From Augochlora pura (Eukaryota > Arthropoda > Insecta > Hymenoptera > Halictidae): a stretch of 64,000 nucleotides of DNA. Positions 61,346 through 64,000 of the stretch are shown here, piece by piece; within the stretch, counting starts at the first letter, position 1; each line of letters begins with the position of its first letter. A program made the position numbers and the translations under genes. The stretch covers positions 15,128,001-15,192,000 of the forward strand of contig NC_135774.1 in the NCBI RefSeq assembly GCF_028453695.1, read 5' to 3'. The notes beneath the pieces are model-generated. The model was given only the letters and a program-made list of their open reading frames with translations. It was not told the origin of the DNA and made no database searches.

Positions 61346-63921
61346 CACTCCCTTCCTCTCTTTTACCCCCCACCCTTTGTGCCGCGAGTGCCCCCGACCC
61401 GTTAACGTAACATTTCCTAACTTTTATCTACCATTTTTACAGCCCACGTTCGCCGTGTGTGTACGCGTGTATATGTCTCTCTCTCTCTCTCTGTGTCTCT
61501 GTGTGTATACGTCCGTGTACATGTATTATCGATCGTTATCGATCCGCGACGGAAGAAGAACACCCCGCGCGCCCCCGTCCCCCACCCCTTTTGCTGCTAT
61601 CGCGTGTACTTTTCAGTGAAAACCCCCGAACCCCGACCCGCCCCCCAACCCCCCGCTCTTCCGCATCTTCTCCCACGGCAAAACCCAACCCCCCCAGCCC
61701 CGAACCCGCCCGTTTTTCCCCCCCCGTCCCCCTCGAACATCGAAACAATTAAAAGATTCTCGAGTCTTCTTGGTTAATCAATATTCGTTTTACAGTCTTG
61801 TCGAAACATGCAACGGACACGTTTCCCGCCTAAAGTTAGTTGTGGACGATGGTGTCTCGGACACCTGGAAGTATTTATTCTTTTTATTCATTTTTTTTTC
61901 TTTTCCCTTATCCCCGTTCGCTAACAGAACCTCCTCCTTCTCCTCCTCCTCCTCCTCCACCTCCACGTTTCTCCAGTCGAAATACGTAAGCCTAACCTAC
62001 CGTGTATAGCCTGCGATTTAAGCCGATATCTGTCGCTACAGAAAGAAGAGCGGTCGCAGCGCGGCCGCCGCGGCGGCGGCTGTCGCGGGAACGCGCGCGC
62101 GCCCGTAATTTCGTTTTGCGCGAACGGACGTTTCAGCGAGCTTCGAGAGCGTCGCTGGGTTTGTGCGAAATCGGCCGCGCGCGTTCCCGTGGCTCCTGCG
62201 CGGCCGCTACGATAGCTACGACGAAGCCAGCCACCGGCGAGCGATCGTCGCGCGGACGCACCGCCGACGGATCGGCGCGATTCGATCGGGTGTGATCGTC
62301 CGCTCGGGAAAACAGTCCTTCCGGATGGGAAACAGTCGAGCGCTCCGGGTAGCGCGGCTTCCCTCGTTAGCGTCTCGCGGCGATCGCCACCGTCGCTGTG
62401 CGAAACACAAAAACGCGCGCCTCGGCATTCCGGTTCGTGAAACCTCGAAACCGGCCAGTGTGAGAGTTTTCGAGAGCCCCGTCGACGTTTTTTTGTTGAG
62501 GCGGATCGCCGCATCCGCTATTTGATAGCGCGAACGGTTGCCGTTGACGAGGGAAGCGGCCCGAGGCCCCGCGGCTTCGAGCGATTCGTCGAACATTCTA
62601 CCGTCGAATTGTCTCGTGAGGATCGTAGAAAGACCGAGAGGATTGCGGTATAAAAGTAGACGAAAATAGCTATGCGGCTTGGCCGTCGCAATCGCGTCTC
62701 CCCGCGGTCTCCGCGGCGAATAGAGATCGCGAGACGGGGTTTTTCTTTTTTTTTTTTCGGTCGCGTCGGCGGTGCGTTCGGGAACGATCGCGCGCTCGAA
62801 CCGGTGGCAACGAAGGATCTCGTGACACGTTCGCGAAGCTCCGGGACAAGTCCGGGGAGATCGCTTCTACCCGCTTTCCACTCCCCCCCGCAGTCTCGCC
62901 CGACGACGTTTCATAGTCCGTGTAGAAGACCGAGGCCGAGTCACTCTGTTCGCAGGTCGGTACAAAATTCCTCGTCCGGGTGAGAACGTTGAACGTGACG
63001 CCGGCGAAACGTAACCGCCGCGCGTCCGTCGTCCTTTTGGAAGCACTGATTCTCCTCCGTCACGGTGACGATCGTCCTCGAGCAGCCCTCTCCTCTTCGA
63101 TCGTCCAACGCTTCCGTTCCCCTCGGACCGTGTTCCTCCTTCCTCTCTTCCTCGCTCCGTCCTTCCGGCCGTATCATCCCGCGAATCGTGGACAGCATGC
63201 GCGCCGGTTAACTCTATACCCTTTTTTTTTTCGGTGCGACCCCTGCTGCGTCGACCGCCCTCCCCTCCCAGCCAACCCACATCCGGCGCGGTTCAAAGAA
63301 GCAACCCGTCGCGAGAAGTGTCCGGTTTTACTTTGCAAACTGGTCCCATGGAAAACCGTCGACGGACCGAACCACCATTCGTCGTGTACCGTCGAACCGT
63401 CGGACCGATCAACGAACGCGTTCGAACGAGAACCGATCCTAATAACTAACAATGTGTAACAACAATTCCGTATCGGCGCGGCCACTCCCGTCGAAACGAC
63501 GAACACAAGGGACGACCAACAAACGCAACAACTCGCCGCGCCTCGAACAACGAAAAAAACGATAAAACGAGAAGAAGAACACAGTAAGCGAGCGCGCTCG
63601 CGCTCGCGCTCGCGAAACTTTTCCACCCTTATATGCAAACGTGCGTTTCCCTCATCGGGCGGACATGCTGTCGACACGCGTCGGGCCGTTTTTCCTCGTT
63701 CCCCGGAGAGAGAGCTCGTGTCCGGTCCCTGCCGTCGTCCATTGGCACCGTTTTGTTCCTCTCCTTTGTTCCTCCACCCGTGTTCCTCCACCCGTCTGTC
63801 GCACGCGCCGGCAGAAACCCCCTTTTCTTTTTTTTTTCTTCCTTTTTTTACGTCGAAGCTCGTTTTCTCACTGCGTTCCACGGCGCGGCTCGGCGCGAGC
63901 CTCGCGCGACGATAACCGGCT

Positions 63922-64000
63922 CTATTTCTGTTTACGATGGTAGATGCTCTTGTGATTGTTCAGGCTGTTCAGCGTCCTGAACGTCTTGTGGCAGACCACG
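63922..64000 (-). CDS. br: Broad-Complex-type alternative 3'-terminal exon, 3' part only (second C2H2 finger)
   Basis: The right edge of the window cuts this exon. Reading leftwards, 25 complete codons precede a TAG at 63922-63924. They contain CHKTFRTLNSLNNH and end HKSIYHRKQK. Base 64000 is the last base of a codon and is consistent with the first Cys of the finger (TGC), giving C-x2-C-x12-H-x4-H as in the other two exons. The NSL before the first His and HKSI between the two His are shared with the second finger of the exon at 48.2 kb. The first finger and the splice acceptor lie beyond the window. From memory the segment is close to a Broad exon ending FRTLNSLNNHKSIYHRRQK, often labelled Z2; the label is tentative. 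It is the most 5' Z exon visible, so the BTB core lies further right. It is easily missed because the visible open frame is only 25 codons and has no start codon. Confidence 0.85.
   Translation of the reverse strand, partial: VVCHKTFRTLNSLNNHKSIYHRKQK

Larger units (their letters stand above)
51455..63921 (-). other. Intron/3'-UTR interval between two Broad zinc-finger exons; no further Z exon recognised
   Basis: Twelve and a half kilobases between the exon ending at 63922 and the acceptor at 51453. Contents: many plus-strand (CT)n tracts, TA-rich runs (54827-54932), AAT repeats (54973-55038), GC-rich stretches with meaningless overlapping frames (52.3-53.7, 57.5-57.8, 60.2-60.7, 62.0-63.6 kb), T and A homopolymers (53929-53957, 57858-57872) and a G run (59760-59770). 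I looked on the minus strand for the C-x2-C-x12-H-x4-H pattern of the neighbouring exons and found none, though a short or divergent exon could escape reading by eye. Part of the right end should be the 3' UTR of the isoform ending at 63922. Confidence 0.6.

Overview
The window looks like insect nuclear DNA, probably from a holometabolous insect and possibly a hymenopteran. It has no operons, almost no coding sequence, abundant simple repeats, and alternating GC-rich, CpG-rich islands and AT-rich valleys. The only convincing protein-coding sequence is three short minus-strand exons. Two are complete (48047-48363 and 51190-51452) and one is cut by the right edge (63922-64000). Each encodes paired C2H2 zinc fingers, or the second finger of such a pair. 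Finger spacing is identical, and the two complete exons begin with phase-1 splice acceptors. This is the layout of the alternative 3'-terminal zinc-finger ('Z') exons of broad (br, Broad-Complex), the ecdysone-response BTB/POZ transcription factor of metamorphosis. The BTB core exons must lie beyond the right end of the window.

Layout, right to left as br is transcribed: a truncated Z exon at the right edge; 12.5 kb of intron/3' sequence full of (CT)n tracts on the plus strand, i.e. (GA)n in the transcript; a second Z exon at about 51.3 kb; a 2.8 kb spacer whose plus strand is unusually purine-rich; a third Z exon at about 48.2 kb; then about 12 kb (47.3 to 35.5 kb) that is again dense in plus-strand pyrimidine tracts and C runs and ends in TTTA and AAT repeats. 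That last stretch may be the long 3' UTR and downstream flank of br.

From 1 to about 35.5 kb I see no convincing gene. GC-rich islands of roughly 0.5-1.4 kb alternate with AT-rich valleys. Many of the valleys hold a private, locally generated tandem repeat, with units from about 11 to 210 bp. Two non-autonomous DNA transposons have good terminal inverted repeats and target-site duplications: a Tc1/mariner-type element at 15569-15789 (TA) and a piggyBac-type element at 13013-13264 (TTAA). One possible minus-strand exon end with a consensus splice donor lies at 31688.

The three Z exons are alternative DNA-binding ends for a single protein. The shared N-terminal BTB core would be spliced to one of them at a time, so they act as mutually exclusive specificity modules. 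Long open frames elsewhere, including some over 200 codons, are judged spurious: they sit in GC-rich or microsatellite DNA, overlap on both strands and show no recognisable domain.
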